A DNA stretch of 64,000 bases from Xanthomonas hortorum (GTDB taxonomy: Bacteria; Pseudomonadota; Gammaproteobacteria; Xanthomonadales; Xanthomonadaceae), in contig NZ_CP101417.1 in NCBI RefSeq assembly GCF_024339125.1, positions 2,863,001 to 2,927,000 of the forward strand. Direction: 5' to 3'. Positions 25,604 through 34,566 of the stretch are shown here, one piece after another (position 1 is the first letter of the stretch; each line of letters opens with the position of its first letter). The translations under genes were made by a program, and so were the position numbers. Below the pieces are notes generated by a model. That model saw only the letters and a program-made list of their open reading frames with translations. It was not told where the DNA came from and did no database searches.

Positions 25604-28030
25604 GTGGAAACGAAATCGAAGTTGCCGGTCCCGGGCCGGGCATTGCTGCTGGTGCTGGGCATGCTGATCGCGCTGGTGGGTGTGATCTTTCTGCTGGGTG
25701 GCGCCAGGTTGGCCAGCCTGGGCGGCAGCTGGTACTTCCTGCTGATGGGCCTGGCGACCGCCGTGGCCGGTGTGCTGATCGTGCTGCGTCGGCCGGCCGG
25801 TGCGCTGTTGTACGGCGTCGCGTTCGTGCTGACGCTGGTATGGGCGCTGTGGGATGCGGGGCTGGATTTCTGGCCGCTGATCTCGCGGCTGATGCTGCCT
25901 GCGGTGTTCGCTGTGCTGGTGGCGCTGGCATGGCCAGCGCTGCGGCGTAGCCGGGCGTTGCCGACGGGGCGCACAGCCTATGGCGTGGCGACGGTGCTGG
26001 CGCTGGCGGTACTGGCCGGTATCGGCGGCATGTTCGTGCCGCATCCGCCGGTTGCAGGCAACGCGGGGCCCGGCATGACAGCGGTGCCGCCTGGAAGCAT
26101 GCAACAAAACTGGTCCGCCTACGGCAATACCGATGGCGGCAGCCGCTTCGCTGCGCTCGACCAGATCAACCGCAGCAACGTCGACCGGCTGCAGGTCGCC
26201 TGGACCTACCACACCGGCGAGATCGCCCACAGCGACGGCAACGGTGCCGAAGACCAGCTGACCCCGCTGCAGGTGGGCGAGAAGGTATTCCTGTGCACAC
26301 CGCACAACAATCTGATCGCGCTCGACGCCAGCACCGGCAAACAGCTGTGGCGGCGCGAGATCAATGCGACCTCGTCGGTCTGGCAGCGCTGCCGTGGCCT
26401 GGGCTACTTCGACGCCGATGCCGCGTTGCCGGCGCCGAGCGTGGCCAATCCCTCGCCGATCGCCGCAGTGACGGTGGCGCAGGATGCCAACTGCCGTCGC
26501 CGCCTGTTCACCAACACCATCGATGGCCGCCTGATCGCGGTGGATGCGGACACCGGTGCGTTCTGCCAGGGCTTCGGCAGCAACGGTCAGGTCGATCTCA
26601 AGGCCGGCCTGGGCGCCGCGCCTGATCCGTTCTACCAGCTGACCTCGCCGCCACTGGTGGCCGGCACAACCGTGGTGGTGGGCGGACGCGTGGCCGACAA
26701 CGTGCAGACCGACATGCCGGGTGGCGTGGTGCGCGGCTTCGATGTGGTCACCGGCGCGCAGCGCTGGGCCTTCGACCCGGGCAATCCGCACGATCGCCAG
26801 GCGCCGGCTGCCGGCAGCAGCTATGTGCGCAGCACGCCGAACGTGTGGGCACCGATGTCCTACGACGCGGCGATGAACACCGTGTTCCTGCCGCTGGGCG
26901 GGCCGTCGACCGATCTGTACGGCGCCGAGCGCACCGCGCTCGATCACCGTTACGGCGCCTCGGTGCTGGCGCTGGATGCCACCACCGGTGCGGAGAAGTG
27001 GGTCTACCAGACCGTGCACAACGATCTGTGGGACTTCGACCTGCCGATGCAGCCCAGCCTGATCGACTTCCCCAACCAGGACGGCAGCCACACCCCGGCT
27101 GTGGTCATCGGCACCAAGGCCGGGCAGATCTACGTGCTCGATCGCGCCACTGGCAAACCACTGACCGAGGTCAGGGAAGTGCCGGTGAAAGGCTCGGATA
27201 TTGCACACGAGCAGTACGCGCCGACCCAGCCGCTGTCGGTCGGTATGCCGCAGATCGGCACCAAGCACCTGACCGAATCGGACATGTGGGGCGCCACTGC
27301 GATCGACCAGATGCTGTGCCGCATCGCGTTCAAGCAGATGCGGTATGAAGGCCTGTACACCGCGCCGGGCACCGATGTCTCATTGAGCTTTCCCGGTTCG
27401 TTGGGCGGCATGAACTGGGGAGGCCTGTCGACCGACCCGGTGCATGACGTCATCTTTGCCAACGACATGCGCCTGGGCTTGTGGGTGCAGATGATTCCTG
27501 CCGACACCCGCAAGGCCGAGGCGGCCGGTGGTGGCGAGGCAGTCAATACCGGCATGGGCGCGGTGCCGCTGAAGGGCACGCCGTATGCGGTCAACAAGAA
27601 CCGCTTCCTGTCGGCGCTGGGCATTCCGTGTCAGGCGCCGCCGTACGGCACGCTCAGCGCGATCGACCTCAAAACACGCAGCATCGCCTGGCAGGTACCA
27701 GTCGGCACGGTGCAGGACACCGGCCCGTTCGGCATCAAGATGCATCTGCCGATCCCGATCGGCATGCCGACGCTGGGCGGCACGCTGTCCACCCAGGGCG
27801 GGCTCGTGTTCATCGCCGGCACCCAGGACTACTACCTGCGCGCGTTCGACAGTGCCACCGGCAAGGAGCTCTGGAAGGGCCGCCTGCCGGTCGGCAGCCA
27901 GGGCGGGCCGATGACCTACGTCTCGCACAAGACCGGCAAACAGTACGTGGTGATCAGTGCCGGCGGTGCGCGGCAGTCGCCCGATCGTGGCGATGACGTG
28001 ATCGCCTACACCTTGCCTGACGCGCGCTGA
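25604..28030 (+). CDS. gcd: Membrane-bound PQQ-dependent glucose dehydrogenase
   Basis: This 808-residue protein starts at GTG. Five N-terminal transmembrane helices (residues ~10-140) anchor it and bind ubiquinone. The large periplasmic eight-bladed PQQ propeller follows with 'QNWSAYGNTDGGSRFAALDQI', 'GKQLWRREINA', 'WDFDLPMQPSLID', 'LGGMNWGGLSTDP' and 'AFDSATGKELWKG'. The length matches E. coli Gcd (796). It oxidises glucose to gluconolactone in the periplasm and feeds electrons to the quinone pool, acidifying the surroundings and aiding phosphate solubilisation. An OprB-like porin gene follows 241 bp downstream, consistent with periplasmic sugar oxidation. Confidence 0.94.
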   Translation: METKSKLPVPGRALLLVLGMLIALVGVIFLLGGARLASLGGSWYFLLMGLATAVAGVLIVLRRPAGALLYGVAFVLTLVWALWDAGLDFWPLISRLMLPAVFAVLVALAWPALRRSRALPTGRTAYGVATVLALAVLAGIGGMFVPHPPVAGNAGPGMTAVPPGSMQQNWSAYGNTDGGSRFAALDQINRSNVDRLQVAWTYHTGEIAHSDGNGAEDQLTPLQVGEKVFLCTPHNNLIALDASTGKQLWRREINATSSVWQRCRGLGYFDADAALPAPSVANPSPIAAVTVAQDANCRRRLFTNTIDGRLIAVDADTGAFCQGFGSNGQVDLKAGLGAAPDPFYQLTSPPLVAGTTVVVGGRVADNVQTDMPGGVVRGFDVVTGAQRWAFDPGNPHDRQAPAAGSSYVRSTPNVWAPMSYDAAMNTVFLPLGGPSTDLYGAERTALDHRYGASVLALDATTGAEKWVYQTVHNDLWDFDLPMQPSLIDFPNQDGSHTPAVVIGTKAGQIYVLDRATGKPLTEVREVPVKGSDIAHEQYAPTQPLSVGMPQIGTKHLTESDMWGATAIDQMLCRIAFKQMRYEGLYTAPGTDVSLSFPGSLGGMNWGGLSTDPVHDVIFANDMRLGLWVQMIPADTRKAEAAGGGEAVNTGMGAVPLKGTPYAVNKNRFLSALGIPCQAPPYGTLSAIDLKTRSIAWQVPVGTVQDTGPFGIKMHLPIPIGMPTLGGTLSTQGGLVFIAGTQDYYLRAFDSATGKELWKGRLPVGSQGGPMTYVSHKTGKQYVVISAGGARQSPDRGDDVIAYTLPDAR

Positions 28031-28044
28031 CACACCGCCCACGC

Positions 28045-28078
28045 AGGACCACGTCGCCAGCTGCGTCGGCGTGGTCCT
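28045..28078 (+). terminator. Hairpin after gcd
   Basis: Arms AGGACCACG and CGTGGTCCT enclose a 16-nt partly paired loop 15 bp after the gcd stop. There is no U-tract. It is followed (28080-28141) by a second, imperfect inverted repeat (GCGGCCAACAAA/TTTGTCAGCCGT) resembling one downstream of katE's start at 46.1 kb. Confidence 0.5.
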
Positions 28079-28271
28079 GGAGCGGCCAACAAACGTAGCA
28101 AGCGCGCGCCTGACGGCTGCGCACTGGTTTGTCAGCCGTTGTTGACTGCAACCCGATGGCCGGGTGCCTGGCGCATCCGGCCATCGGTCCCGTTACCGCA
28201 GCGGCGCTTTGGCCTCACCGCCATGCATCGCCACCGCTGGCTGTGCACGCTGCCCTGATCAGAGAACCACA

Positions 28272-29558
28272 ATGCATCGTCTGTATTTCTTCCCGCGCCG
28301 CAGTGCGCTGGGCTACGCCTTGCTGCTGGCACTGCCGGCCACCGCAGTCGCCGCCGGCGACACCACGCTGACTGGCGATTGGGGTGGGCGTCGGTCCGCC
28401 TGGGCCGAGCACGGAGTAAGCGTTCGCGGCGACTACGTGTCCGAGACGTTCGGAGTAGTGGACGGCGGCTACGAGAAAAACAGTGCGCGCTATGCGCAGC
28501 AACTGCGGGTGGGCGTGGATCTGGACATGGCCAGACTCGCCGGCTGGGACGGTGGCAGCCTGCATGTCACCATCAACGACCGCCGCGGCCGCAGCACCTC
28601 CGCCGACCTGGTCGGCAATCGCTTCTCCATCCAGGAAGTGTACGGAGGCCAGTACACCCGCTTGAGCGAGTTCAGTTACGACCGCAGCTTCCACCAGGGC
28701 AGGACGTATCTGAAACTGGGCTTCTATGCGATGGGCAACCAGTTCGCCTCGCACACGCTGTTGGTGAACTTCGTCAATGCCGCATTCTGCGCGCATCCGC
28801 TGGCGTTTTCGGCCAACAGTGGCTGGTACAACTACCCGGCCGCGCGCTGGGGCATCGAAGGCGCGCAGCAGCTGACCCCGCAGCTCAACCTGCATGCCGG
28901 CTGGTTTCAGGTCAATCCGAATCTGGGTTTCGGTGCCCGCGACACTTACGCGTTCAAGCCGTTCGCCAGCGGCACCACCGGTGCGATCTTCCCGCTCGAA
29001 TTCACCTGGAAGCCGGCCGCCTCGCGCTATCCGGGCGTGTACAAGTTCGGTGGCTACTACGATTCCTCAACTGTCGCCAGGCGCGGGCTGGACACCAGCC
29101 GCAGCACCGGACGCGACGGCGCCTATCTGTTGGCCGAACAGAAACTGTTCACTCCGGGAGCGGACGCCAGCATCGGCCTGACCGGATTCGCCCAATACAT
29201 GGCCAGCGACCACGACAGTGCGCTGATGACACGTTGGTATTCGGTCGGCGGGGTGTACCAGGGCATCGGCGCACGCACGCAGGACCGCATCGCGCTGGGC
29301 TATGTGGCCGGCAGGATCAATCATCGGCTGCTCGATGCACGCCGCGTCGCGTTGATCGATGCCGGCGTGGTGGCCGATTCGCCACTGGCCGGCCTGAGCG
29401 CTGCCGAAGAGCTCTACGAACTCGCCTATAGCGCGCAGATCACGCCGTGGCTGATGCTGCGTCCGGACGTGCAATACATCGTCAACCCCGGAACCTACGC
29501 CTATACCCGCACGCACAACGCACTGGCCGTTGGGCTGCAGGCCAAACTCACGTTCTGA
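28272..29558 (+). CDS. OprB-type carbohydrate-selective porin
   Basis: This is a 428-residue protein with a signal peptide (YALLLALPATAVAAG). The family start 'LTGDWGGRRSAWAEHGVSVRGDYVSE' is recognisable, followed by barrel segments such as 'HVTINDRRGRSTSADLVGN' and 'GWFQVNPNLGFGARD'. The end 'VQYIVNPGTYAYTRTHNALAVGLQAKLTF' is the usual OprB terminus. OprB porins admit glucose and other monosaccharides. Placement right after gcd suggests it supplies the periplasmic glucose oxidation step. Confidence 0.9.
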   Translation: MHRLYFFPRRSALGYALLLALPATAVAAGDTTLTGDWGGRRSAWAEHGVSVRGDYVSETFGVVDGGYEKNSARYAQQLRVGVDLDMARLAGWDGGSLHVTINDRRGRSTSADLVGNRFSIQEVYGGQYTRLSEFSYDRSFHQGRTYLKLGFYAMGNQFASHTLLVNFVNAAFCAHPLAFSANSGWYNYPAARWGIEGAQQLTPQLNLHAGWFQVNPNLGFGARDTYAFKPFASGTTGAIFPLEFTWKPAASRYPGVYKFGGYYDSSTVARRGLDTSRSTGRDGAYLLAEQKLFTPGADASIGLTGFAQYMASDHDSALMTRWYSVGGVYQGIGARTQDRIALGYVAGRINHRLLDARRVALIDAGVVADSPLAGLSAAEELYELAYSAQITPWLMLRPDVQYIVNPGTYAYTRTHNALAVGLQAKLTF

Positions 29559-29734
29559 GCGCGACCTGCGCTGTGGCGTGGTGCGCCATTGCCAAACCGC
29601 GCAATGCGCACGGCGCGCATTGCGCCCCTGCAGGACGCGGCAACGTGCGGCGCCTGCGGCGTATGACCTCCTACCTTTGCGCGTGCGCTGCAGCAACGCC
29701 TACCATCGACGTTTTGCCGTTGCGGGAACTCTCG

Positions 29735-31855
29735 ATGAAGCTTCGTTACGCCGTGCTGCCCCTGTGTCTGTTGGCCGCCTTGCCAAGTCTTGCCGCCGCG
29801 CGCGGTTTCGATGTGCGCGACATGGTGGCGTTGGACCGTGTGTCCGCACCCACGCTCAGCCCCGATGGCAGCGTGCTGGTGTTCGCCAAGCGGCAGGCCA
29901 AGAGCAGTAACGGCAAGCCGGCCACCGGCCTGTGGATGCGCAACCTGCGGACCCGCGATGCAGCGCCGCCCAAGCGGCTGACTCCGGAAGGCTGGAACGT
30001 CAACAGCCCGGCGCTGTCGCCGGATGGCAAGACGGTGTATTTCCTCAGCAGCAGATCCGGCACCCAGCAGCTGTACGCGCAACCGCTGACCGGCGGCACC
30101 CCGCAGCAACTCACCGCGTTTGCGGTGGATGTGGACAGCTACAAGCTCTCGCCCGATGGCAAGCGCATTGCCTTCAGTGCCGGCGTGTTCCAGGACTGCG
30201 GCTCGGATCTGGGCTGCACCAAGACCAAGCTCGCCAGCGTCAAGAACGCCAAGGCCAGCGGCGTGGTGTACGACCAGTTGTTCGTGCGGCATTGGGACAC
30301 CTGGAACGACGGCCGCCGCAACACGCTGTTCGTCGCAGACCTGCCTGCCGCCGGCGCCAAGGCCGTGATCGGTGCCTCGGCAATCAGCGCCACGCTGGCC
30401 GGCGATGCGCCGTCCAAGCCGTTCGGTGGCAATGACGATTACACCTGGTCGCCCGATGGCAGCAGCGTGGTGGCCAGCGTGCGCGTGCCGCAGCCGCATG
30501 GTCCTGAGGCGGGCAAGAATGCAAAGGCCGTTGCCAAGCCCACCGGCAACGACGAGCCGTGGCAGACCAACTTCGACCTGTACCGGCTGGATGCGGCCGG
30601 CAAGTCCGCACCGGTCAATCTGACCGCGTCCAACCCGGCCTGGGATGCCGGCCCGGTGTTCAGCACCGATGGCAAGACGCTGTACTACCGCGCAATGAAA
30701 CGCCCCGGTTTCGAAGCCGACCGCTTCGGCCTGATCGCGATGGACGTCGCCAGCGGCAAGACCCGCGAAATCGCGCCAAAATGGGATCGCTCGGCCGGCG
30801 AGATCGTGTTGAGCGATGACGGCGCCAGCCTCTACACCAGCGCCGACGACCTCGGCGAGCACCCATTGTTCAAGATCGATATTGCCAGCGGCGAGGCGAC
30901 CAGGCTGGTGGGGGAGGGCAGCGTGCATGCGCCGACGCTGGCCGGCAACACGTTGGCGTTTACACGCAATTCGTTGAAGAGCGGCGATCAGGTGTTTGTC
31001 AGCGATGTGCAAGCCCAGGGCCTGCGTGCGATTACCCAAAGCGCCGGCGAGCTGCTGCCGGATGTGCAGTTCGGCGACTACGAGCAGTTCCAGTTCAAGG
31101 GCTGGAACAACGACACCGTGCACGGCTACGTGGTCAAGCCCTACAACTATCAGGAAGGCAAGACCTATCCGGTGGCGTTCCTGATCCACGGCGGCCCGCA
31201 GGGCAGCTTCGGCAATGGCTGGAGCAACCGCTGGAATCCGCAGACCTACGCCGGGCAGGGCTACGCGGTGGTGATGATCGACTTCCACGGCTCCACCGGC
31301 TACGGCCAGGAGTTCACCGATGCGATCAGCCAGCATTGGGGCGACCGCCCGCTGGAAGACCTGCAGAAGGGCTGGACCGCCGCGCAGAAGCAGTACGGCT
31401 TCCTCAACGGCGACAAGGCCTGCGCGCTGGGTGCCAGCTATGGCGGCTATATGGTCTATTGGATGGCGGGCAACTGGAATCAGCCGTGGAAGTGCCTGGT
31501 CGACCACGATGGCGTGTTTGACAACCGCACCATGGGCTACGCCACCGAGGAACTGTGGTTCAGCGAATGGGAAAACGGCGGCACGCCGTGGCAGAACCCG
31601 GCCGGCTACGAGAAGTTCAACCCGGTGCTGCACGTGGACAAGTGGAAGGTGCCGATGCTGGTCATCCACGGCCAGCAGGATTTCCGCATCCCGGTCGAGC
31701 AGGGCCTGGCCGCGTTCACCGCGCTGCAGCGCAAGGGCATCGACTCCAAGTTCCTGTACTTCCCGGACGAGAACCACTGGGTGCTCAAGCCGGACAACAG
31801 CGTGCTGTGGCACGACACCGTCAACAGCTGGCTGAAGCAGCATATCGGCCAGTGA
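29735..31855 (+). CDS. S9-family prolyl oligopeptidase (dipeptidyl/acylaminoacyl peptidase)
   Basis: This 706-residue secreted protein starts at the ATG giving 'MKLRYAVLPLCLLAALPSLAAA', a Sec signal. The N-terminal half is a WD40-like beta-propeller with repeated 'SPDG' blades (SPTLSPDGS-type, ALSPDGKTVYFLSS, WSPDGSSV). The C-terminal alpha/beta hydrolase has the oxyanion region 'LIHGGPQGSFG', the nucleophile in 'GASYGGYM', the acid in 'HGQQDFRIP' and the histidine in 'DENHWVL'. It should cleave short peptides in the periplasm. A strong hairpin follows the stop. Confidence 0.93.
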   Translation: MKLRYAVLPLCLLAALPSLAAARGFDVRDMVALDRVSAPTLSPDGSVLVFAKRQAKSSNGKPATGLWMRNLRTRDAAPPKRLTPEGWNVNSPALSPDGKTVYFLSSRSGTQQLYAQPLTGGTPQQLTAFAVDVDSYKLSPDGKRIAFSAGVFQDCGSDLGCTKTKLASVKNAKASGVVYDQLFVRHWDTWNDGRRNTLFVADLPAAGAKAVIGASAISATLAGDAPSKPFGGNDDYTWSPDGSSVVASVRVPQPHGPEAGKNAKAVAKPTGNDEPWQTNFDLYRLDAAGKSAPVNLTASNPAWDAGPVFSTDGKTLYYRAMKRPGFEADRFGLIAMDVASGKTREIAPKWDRSAGEIVLSDDGASLYTSADDLGEHPLFKIDIASGEATRLVGEGSVHAPTLAGNTLAFTRNSLKSGDQVFVSDVQAQGLRAITQSAGELLPDVQFGDYEQFQFKGWNNDTVHGYVVKPYNYQEGKTYPVAFLIHGGPQGSFGNGWSNRWNPQTYAGQGYAVVMIDFHGSTGYGQEFTDAISQHWGDRPLEDLQKGWTAAQKQYGFLNGDKACALGASYGGYMVYWMAGNWNQPWKCLVDHDGVFDNRTMGYATEELWFSEWENGGTPWQNPAGYEKFNPVLHVDKWKVPMLVIHGQQDFRIPVEQGLAAFTALQRKGIDSKFLYFPDENHWVLKPDNSVLWHDTVNSWLKQHIGQ

Positions 31856-31862
31856 GGTCGCG

Positions 31863-31893
31863 ACCGGCACGCCGCCTGGAGCGGCGTGCCGGT
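31863..31893 (+). terminator. Strong hairpin after the S9 peptidase gene
   Basis: A perfect 13-bp stem ACCGGCACGCCGC/GCGGCGTGCCGGT with a 5-nt loop begins 7 bp after the stop. It lies between convergent genes, so it could terminate both, although only a weak T-run follows. Confidence 0.65.
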
Positions 31894-31956
31894 TGGTGCG
31901 GCGATGACGCGTGAGACCCCGGCCTTTAATACGGGTCGCACGGTTGTTCGGTTTGC

Positions 31957-32361
31957 TCAGTTCGGCAACTGATCGCGTTTGGCCAACTGGCCTTCCACGA
32001 TCTGCAGGATCTCCGCCACTGCGATGCCGAACGAGCCGGCATTGCCGGCGTCGAAGGCGGCCTTCCATTCTGCATAGCCCGGCAGGTAATCCTGATTGGG
32101 CGCGGCATTGCCGACATGTTCGGCAGCGCTGCGCTCCAGGGTCTGCGCGATCACCGGGATGTGCGGCAGCGCGTCCAGGATCCCATCGGGCAATCCTGTG
32201 TGACGTACCTGGATGTCGCTGATGCTCACGTGCAGGATCTGGCCGCCGTGGGGATGCACATCGATCTGGTTGATCAGCAGCAGCGGCGTCTCCGTCGCGG
32301 TGCGCCCACGGCAGCGCCAGAGCTGGCCGACCGCATAGACGGGGGAGGTGGTGTCGGGCAT
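31957..32361 (-). CDS. Conserved hypothetical protein, 134 residues
   Basis: The start at 32361 gives 'MPDTTSPVYAVGQLWRCRGR'; a start 33 bp further upstream would add 11 residues. The protein is soluble and acidic, with no signal peptide or membrane segment. The pattern 'PLLLINQIDVHPHGGQILHVSISDI' suggests a small beta-barrel-like N-terminal half, and 'YLPGYAEWKAAFDAGNAGSFGIAVAEIL' a helical C-terminal half. Base composition is native to the chromosome. I do not recognise a named family. It is convergent with the S9 peptidase. Confidence 0.7.
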   Translation of the reverse strand: MPDTTSPVYAVGQLWRCRGRTATETPLLLINQIDVHPHGGQILHVSISDIQVRHTGLPDGILDALPHIPVIAQTLERSAAEHVGNAAPNQDYLPGYAEWKAAFDAGNAGSFGIAVAEILQIVEGQLAKRDQLPN

Positions 32362-32693
32362 CGGGTACTCCACGATCAAACCACAATGATGCAATGCGCT
32401 TGCGGAGATGGCGACTCTGCGCCGTGCCGGCCATGCCGGGGTTGGTCCGGCGTTCGACCCGAGGTCTGCGCAATCACGCTTCGCCCGTCAGACGATGTTC
32501 GCAGGTGCGGTGTTGCGTGCTGGCAGCGTCCACGCCTGGATGAGTCCGCTTGCGGCGCACGGAGATGGCCTGGATCGACGCATCTGGCTGAATGCCAGCA
32601 TGAGCCAGCAGTGCCGCAGTGCACGCAAGCCATGTCAAAATAGCGATTCTTTAACTTCCTCAGCTCCCTGCCAGGATCGCAAGGACCGTTTGC

Positions 32694-33164
32694 ATGCGCA
32701 CCTTGTTCCGCCCCTCGTTGTGGGCGCTCGCCCTCGTCTGTAGTCCTGCCCTGAATGCCGCATCGCGGCCCACGGCCGTGCCTGCGCGCGCGCCGGTGTC
32801 TGCGACTGCCGCAGTTGGCACCGATGCGGTGGCCAGCGATCCGGCTGTGCCACTGCCGGCCACGCTGAAGTCCGGCATGGGCTACCGCGCGTTTGCGCAG
32901 GCGGTGATGGAGCAGGGCTGGCAGCTCGTGGATCCGCTTGCCGCCGACAGCTGCATGGCCGCCGGCGATTGCGCCGTCGAGTTCATCGCGCCCGGCGGCA
33001 GTGCGCGCCTGCAGGTGCAGGTCGGCTCGCAGTCCGGTGCGGCGGTGGTCAGTGGCTGGCGCGCGCAGCAGGTGCCGCTGGATCGCATCGGCAACCCCAC
33101 CGCAGCGGCGGTGGACAGCAAGGCTGCGCCGGCCGCGTCCAAGGTGGCGGACAACCCGCGTTGA
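32694..33164 (+). CDS. Hypothetical secreted protein, 156 residues
   Basis: A Sec signal (MRTLFRPSLWALALVCSPALNA) precedes an Ala/Pro/Val-rich linker and a compact domain with 'MEQGWQLVDPLAADSCMAAGDCAVEFIAPGG'. Two cysteines six residues apart (SCMAAGDC) may form a disulfide. The C-terminus is again Ala-rich and probably disordered. No family is recognised. It precedes the PAS-AraC regulator by 119 bp on the same strand. Confidence 0.65.
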   Translation: MRTLFRPSLWALALVCSPALNAASRPTAVPARAPVSATAAVGTDAVASDPAVPLPATLKSGMGYRAFAQAVMEQGWQLVDPLAADSCMAAGDCAVEFIAPGGSARLQVQVGSQSGAAVVSGWRAQQVPLDRIGNPTAAAVDSKAAPAASKVADNPR

Positions 33165-33283
33165 GCGCAGTGCGCCGGCGTCTGAGACGCGCGGCGTATC
33201 ATGGCGCTGCACGCGCTGCGGCCTGCACCGGTGGCGCGCGTCAGCGCCAGCTGCGTCTTTCCTGATCCCGAGTCCAGTCCCGC

Positions 33284-34018
33284 ATGACCTCCATGAAGAG
33301 CATCGATCCTGCCGATCTGGAAGCGTTGTTCGATGCGGTGCCGGACGTGCTGTTCTTCGTCAAGGATCGCGAGGGCCGCTATACCCACGTCAACCAGACC
33401 ATGCTGCGGCGCCTGGGCCTGAAATCGCGCAAGGAACTGATCGGCAAGCGCGTTGCCGAGGTCTATCCCAGCGGGCTGGGCGCCAACTACGCCAATCAGG
33501 ACGAGCAGGTGCTGGCCGGGGAAGTGATCGACAACCTGCTGGAGCTGCATCTGTTCGCCAACCGCGAACCGGGTTGGTGCCTGACCTGCAAACGTCCCCT
33601 GCTGGTCGACGGCAAGGTGCAGGGCATCATCGGCATCTCGCGCGATCTGGGGCCGCAGGACGGGCACGAATCGCAGTACGAAAAACTGCGGCTCGCGCTG
33701 GCGTACCTCAACGCCAACTACGCGCAGAACGTGCGCATGCAGGCGCTGGTGGAGATCACCGGGTTTTCGATGTCCAAGCTGCAACGCTCGTTCCGCAAGG
33801 TGTTCCAACTCACCCCGCAACAGGTGCTGGCCAAGCTACGCCTGCAGATGGCGATGCATCTGCTGCACGGAAACAAGAGCCTCACCGAAATCGGGCATGC
33901 CTGCGGTTTCAGCGATCAAAGCGCCTTCGCACGGCAGTTCAAGCTGGCGGTCGGCATGACGCCACGCGAGTATCGTGCGTTGGTAAATGCGCAGCGGCTT
34001 CCTGTCGAAGCCTTGTAA
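33284..34018 (+). CDS. AraC-family regulator with N-terminal PAS domain
   Basis: This is a 244-residue protein. Residues ~10-125 form a PAS domain ('LFDAVPDVLFFVKDREGRYTHVNQT', 'GIIGISRDLG') and residues ~140-240 the double helix-turn-helix of AraC/XylS proteins ('MQALVEITGFSMSKLQRSFRKVF', 'SLTEIGHACGFSDQSAFARQFK', 'GMTPREYRAL'). PAS-AraC fusions of this size often regulate amino-acid (for example hydroxyproline or proline) use. No such genes are adjacent. The GC-rich native composition ends right after this gene, so it marks the left border of the AT-richer island. Confidence 0.88.
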   Translation: MTSMKSIDPADLEALFDAVPDVLFFVKDREGRYTHVNQTMLRRLGLKSRKELIGKRVAEVYPSGLGANYANQDEQVLAGEVIDNLLELHLFANREPGWCLTCKRPLLVDGKVQGIIGISRDLGPQDGHESQYEKLRLALAYLNANYAQNVRMQALVEITGFSMSKLQRSFRKVFQLTPQQVLAKLRLQMAMHLLHGNKSLTEIGHACGFSDQSAFARQFKLAVGMTPREYRALVNAQRLPVEAL

Positions 34019-34379
34019 GCGGTTGATAAAAAAACTGCGCAGCTGGTGCGTGTGCGCAGTTGTCATCAGCAATTGGCATATGCCGTTCCATGTTTGCAGG
34101 TTGATAGCACCGCTTACACGTCAACGATGCAAAGCAGTGCGTTTCAGGACCGCCTTAATCTGCTTTTGCCAGTGCATCTCCTGCGTACAGACGCCCAGAA
34201 GCACGCCGTCATGGACCTGCATAGCTGCAGACCTCGCTCTACAGCAAAGCCCCGGGAACAAATAAAGTAATCCACTTCATGTTCAATTTGATACACACAT
34301 CACTTTTTTAAACCGGACTGTACCGTAAGAATGCTCGCCATATGGGGTGGCGCTGCGGAATAAGACGGACACAGCAAGG
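34019..34379. other. AT-rich leader region of the RiPP island
   Basis: These 361 bp are clearly richer in A and T than the preceding chromosome. A hairpin at 34033-34061 (AACTGCGCA/TGCGCAGTT) has an A-run on its left, so it reads as an intrinsic terminator for leftward transcription. The remainder should hold the promoter of the adaptor gene; a -35-like TTGATA lies near 34288, but no convincing -10 pair was found. No small peptide gene with a leader motif was seen. Confidence 0.45.
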
Positions 34380-34566
34380 ATGAACAGCCTCTATCGAAAG
34401 GAAATCTATGAGCACCGGCAATCCCAGTCCGCAGGGTCGATCATCCTTCGTCCACCGGGGATAGGCTGGGCGTTTTTGGTGCTATCCGGCTGTTTCATAC
34501 TTGCGGCGATACTTTTCTTAGTCTTTGGTCATTATGTAAGGCACGAAACGGTGTCTGGATACCTAG

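Noticed and set aside
34019..34379. tRNA or attachment site at the island's left edge
   Set aside because: No cloverleaf-compatible sequence and no direct repeat with the right edge near 43.9 kb was seen.
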